Assembly (NCBI RefSeq): GCF_025996515.1
Contig: NZ_BLRH01000009.1
Location: 806,001 to 870,000, forward strand
Direction: 5' to 3'
Length of the DNA stretch: 64,000 nucleotides
DNA from: Rhizohabitans arisaemae
Lineage (GTDB): Bacteria; Actinomycetota; Actinomycetes; Streptosporangiales; Streptosporangiaceae
A program made the translations under genes and the position numbers. The notes beneath the pieces are model-generated. The model had not been told where the DNA came from. It saw nothing but the letters and a program-made list of their open reading frames with translations, and did not search any database. This document shows positions 62,172 to 64,000 of this stretch, in pieces. Numbering within the stretch: the stretch's first letter is position 1; each line of letters starts with the position of its first letter.

Positions 62172-62226
62172 TTGACCCGTTCCGACCGACGGGCTACCTT
62201 CCGGTTTGTTAGGAAAGCTTCCTAAC
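62172..62226 (+). promoter_or_regulatory. GH9 promoter with inverted-repeat operator
   Basis: TTGACC (62172-62177) and TACCTT (62195-62200) are 17 nt apart. Immediately downstream lies GTTAGGAAAGCTTCCTAAC (62208-62226), a perfect inverted repeat with 8-bp arms and a 3-nt centre, at or just after the transcription start. It looks like a repressor site for a sugar-responsive regulator, and differs from the CelR box (TGGGAGCGCTCCCA). Confidence 0.7.
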
Positions 62227-62253
62227 CAACTTTCCGCCGTGTGAGGACCGCCC

Positions 62254-64000
62254 ATGGGGTTGAAACGTCTGGCCACCGTCACCGCGCTCGTCTGCCTGGC
62301 CTCCCTGGCGACGGCGGGCGCCACCGCCGCCACCGCGGCGGCCCCCGCCGCCTTCATCCGGGTCGACCAAGCCGGATTCACCACCGCAGAGACCAAACAC
62401 GCCTACCTGCTCTCCACCCGGGCCGCCCCCGGCGCGCGTTTCACCGTCGTCGACGCCGGCGGCCGTACCGTCCTGACCGGGCGCGCCGGCACCAGGCTCG
62501 GCGACTGGAACGCCAAGTACCCGCACGTGTACCTCATCGACCTCAGCAACGTGCGGACCCAAGGCGCCTACCGGATCAAAACCACCGGATCGGTCGCCAC
62601 GACCTCCCCCGCCTTCCGGGTCGGCACCTCCGCCCTCTACCTCGACCCCGCGCGAAAGGCCCGGACCTTCTTCACCGGCCAGCGGGACGGAGCCGACGTC
62701 GTCCCCGGAGACCTCGGCCGCAAACCCGCCCACCTCAACGACCGCCGCGCCGAGGTCTACGACCACCCGACCTTCACCGGCCCGGGCACCGACCAGATCA
62801 GCGGCGAGCTGAGAAGGATCGGCGGGCCCGTCGACGTCTCCGGCGGATGGTTCGACGCCGGTGACTACCTCAAGTTCACCCACATCATGGCGTACGCCAA
62901 CACCATGGTCTGGGCCTCGGTCCGGGACGGCGCCCCCGACGACGCCCTGCGCCGGGAAGCCCGCCACGGCATCGACTGGCTCGACAAGATGTGGGACGAA
63001 CGGACCAAAACCCTCTACATCCAGGTCGGCATCGGCGCCGGCAACGCCGAAGGCACCTTCGTCGGCGACCACGACGTCTGGCGGCTCCCCGAAGCCGACG
63101 ACAACGACACCGCGACCGGCCGTCACTTCATCCGCAACCGGCCCGTCTTCCGCGCCGCCGCCCCGGGACAGCCGATCAGCCCCAACCTGGCCGGCCGGAC
63201 CGCCGCCGCGTTCGCCCTCGCCGCCCAGTCCGAGACCGACCTGACCCGGGCCCGCGACCTGCTCGACAAGGCCGCCCAGGTCTACGCACTCGCCAAGACC
63301 GAGAACGTCGGGCAGCTCATCACCTCGCTCCCGTACGCCTTCTATCCCGAAAGCCCCTGGCGGGACGACATGGAACTCGGCGGCACCCAGCTCGCCCTCG
63401 CCGCGCTGCGCCTCGGCGACAACCGGCTGAACGGGTGGGTCCGCGACGCCGCGCACTGGGCCCGCCAGTACCTCACCCACGAAGCCGGCGGGGACACCCT
63501 CAACCTGTACGACGTGAGCGCGCTCGCGCACGCCGACCTCACCCGGGTCCTGCGCCGGGTCAACGTGAGCGGCCTCGCCGTCACCGCCGACGACCTCATC
63601 GGCGACCTCCGCGCCCAGCTGAACATCGGCGCCACACGATCGGCCGCCGACCCGTTCCGCGCTGGAGCCCAATACGACAACTTCGACGCCGTCCCCCGCA
63701 CCTTCGGCCTCGCCGCCACCTCCCGGCTGTACCGGTCGGTCACCGGCGACCCCACCTTCGACACCTTCGGCAACCGGCAGCGCGGCTGGGCGTTCGGCGC
63801 CAACCCCTGGGGCGTCTCGTTCATGGTCGGCGTCGGCGAGAACTACGAGAAGTGCCCGCACCACCAGGTCGCCAACCTGCGTAAGCGCGACGCCGTCGGC
63901 GCCGTCGTGAACGGCCCCAACAGCGCCGGCCTGTTCAGCGGCGGGCTCGGCGGCCACTTCGCCGAGATGAACAAGTGCCCGGCCGACGGCGTCGACCGGT
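62254..64000 (+). CDS. Secreted family 9 glycoside hydrolase (C-terminus beyond window)
   Basis: A secreted cellulase-type enzyme; 582 residues are seen and the frame runs off the window. A Sec signal peptide (MGLKRLATVTALVCLASLAT through ATAAAPA) is followed by an immunoglobulin-like CelD_N domain (FIRVDQAGFTTAETKHAYLLS ... AYRIKTTGS). The GH9 (alpha/alpha)6 barrel has the nucleophile-water Asp motif VSGGWFDAGDYLKF near residue 200, and GENYEKCPHHQ near 530, matching the GH9 His signature region. ATG 62254 has GAGG about 8 nt upstream. It is divergent from pepP. Endo- or exo-action and any carbohydrate-binding module cannot be judged here. Confidence 0.93.
   Translation, partial: MGLKRLATVTALVCLASLATAGATAATAAAPAAFIRVDQAGFTTAETKHAYLLSTRAAPGARFTVVDAGGRTVLTGRAGTRLGDWNAKYPHVYLIDLSNVRTQGAYRIKTTGSVATTSPAFRVGTSALYLDPARKARTFFTGQRDGADVVPGDLGRKPAHLNDRRAEVYDHPTFTGPGTDQISGELRRIGGPVDVSGGWFDAGDYLKFTHIMAYANTMVWASVRDGAPDDALRREARHGIDWLDKMWDERTKTLYIQVGIGAGNAEGTFVGDHDVWRLPEADDNDTATGRHFIRNRPVFRAAAPGQPISPNLAGRTAAAFALAAQSETDLTRARDLLDKAAQVYALAKTENVGQLITSLPYAFYPESPWRDDMELGGTQLALAALRLGDNRLNGWVRDAAHWARQYLTHEAGGDTLNLYDVSALAHADLTRVLRRVNVSGLAVTADDLIGDLRAQLNIGATRSAADPFRAGAQYDNFDAVPRTFGLAATSRLYRSVTGDPTFDTFGNRQRGWAFGANPWGVSFMVGVGENYEKCPHHQVANLRKRDAVGAVVNGPNSAGLFSGGLGGHFAEMNKCPADGVDR

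Overview
The window comes from the chromosome of a high-GC, mycelial-type actinomycete. Evidence for this: PriA replaces separate HisA and TrpF; a Wag31-type DivIVA, SepF and YggT are present; the division cluster has no ftsA; murA carries Asp in place of the catalytic Cys; and GTG/TTG starts and TANNNT-N6-8-RTG (leaderless-like) gene starts are common. A secreted GH9 cellulase and the overall gene set suggest the Streptosporangiales, perhaps a thermophilic cellulose degrader. That placement is inference from gene content. I see no tRNA, rRNA, CRISPR array or intact transposase gene.

Layout. 1-1543 is the end of an ABC exporter (cut by the window edge), followed by a small MDMPI/DinB-fold protein. 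2338-8151 is a minus-strand histidine operon, hisD-hisC-hisB-(51-aa membrane protein)-hisH-(112-aa membrane protein)-priA-hisF. 8209-14141 holds a DUF202 protein, a Lon substrate-binding-domain protein overlapping a YbaK-type deacylase, a small membrane protein, murA and a class A penicillin-binding protein. 14233-14985 is a gene-free nested inverted/direct repeat with paired strong hairpins. 15010-22791 is the most accessory-looking stretch: two two-gene modules (small WXG protein plus a ~640-aa partner) surround an amino acid permease, a chorismate mutase fused to a degenerate DAHP-synthase-like domain with an attenuator-like leader, and a lipoprotein.

22978-25474 is azlC-azlD followed directly by a membrane Ser/Thr kinase. 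25482-31092 is rluD-lspA-dksA-like on the minus strand, and ileS on the plus strand behind a translational T-box riboswitch. 31118-51091 is a long minus-strand division and cell wall (dcw) cluster. Read in the direction of transcription it is mraZ-rsmH-ftsL-ftsI-murE-murF-mraY-murD-ftsW-murG-murC-ftsQ-ftsZ-yggS-sepF-yggT-divIVA, then a membrane protein with two CxxC ribbons. From murE to ftsQ every junction is a short overlap, so these genes form one translationally coupled unit. They make the lipid II precursor (MurA to MurG, MraY), flip or polymerise and cross-link it at the septum (FtsW, FtsI), and run the Z-ring (FtsZ, SepF, FtsQ, FtsL) and polar growth (DivIVA).

The mraZ promoter overlaps four 10-bp GTGGRG repeats, a likely MraZ operator. 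Two more repeat pairs lie on the other side of the same gap, ahead of the divergent moxR-DUF58-transglutaminase operon (51659-56243). The right end carries DUF3040, dinB with a near-consensus LexA box, a methyltransferase, a cation diffusion facilitator, pepP-efp-nusB, and a GH9 cellulase (cut by the window edge) with a promoter and an adjacent perfect inverted repeat.
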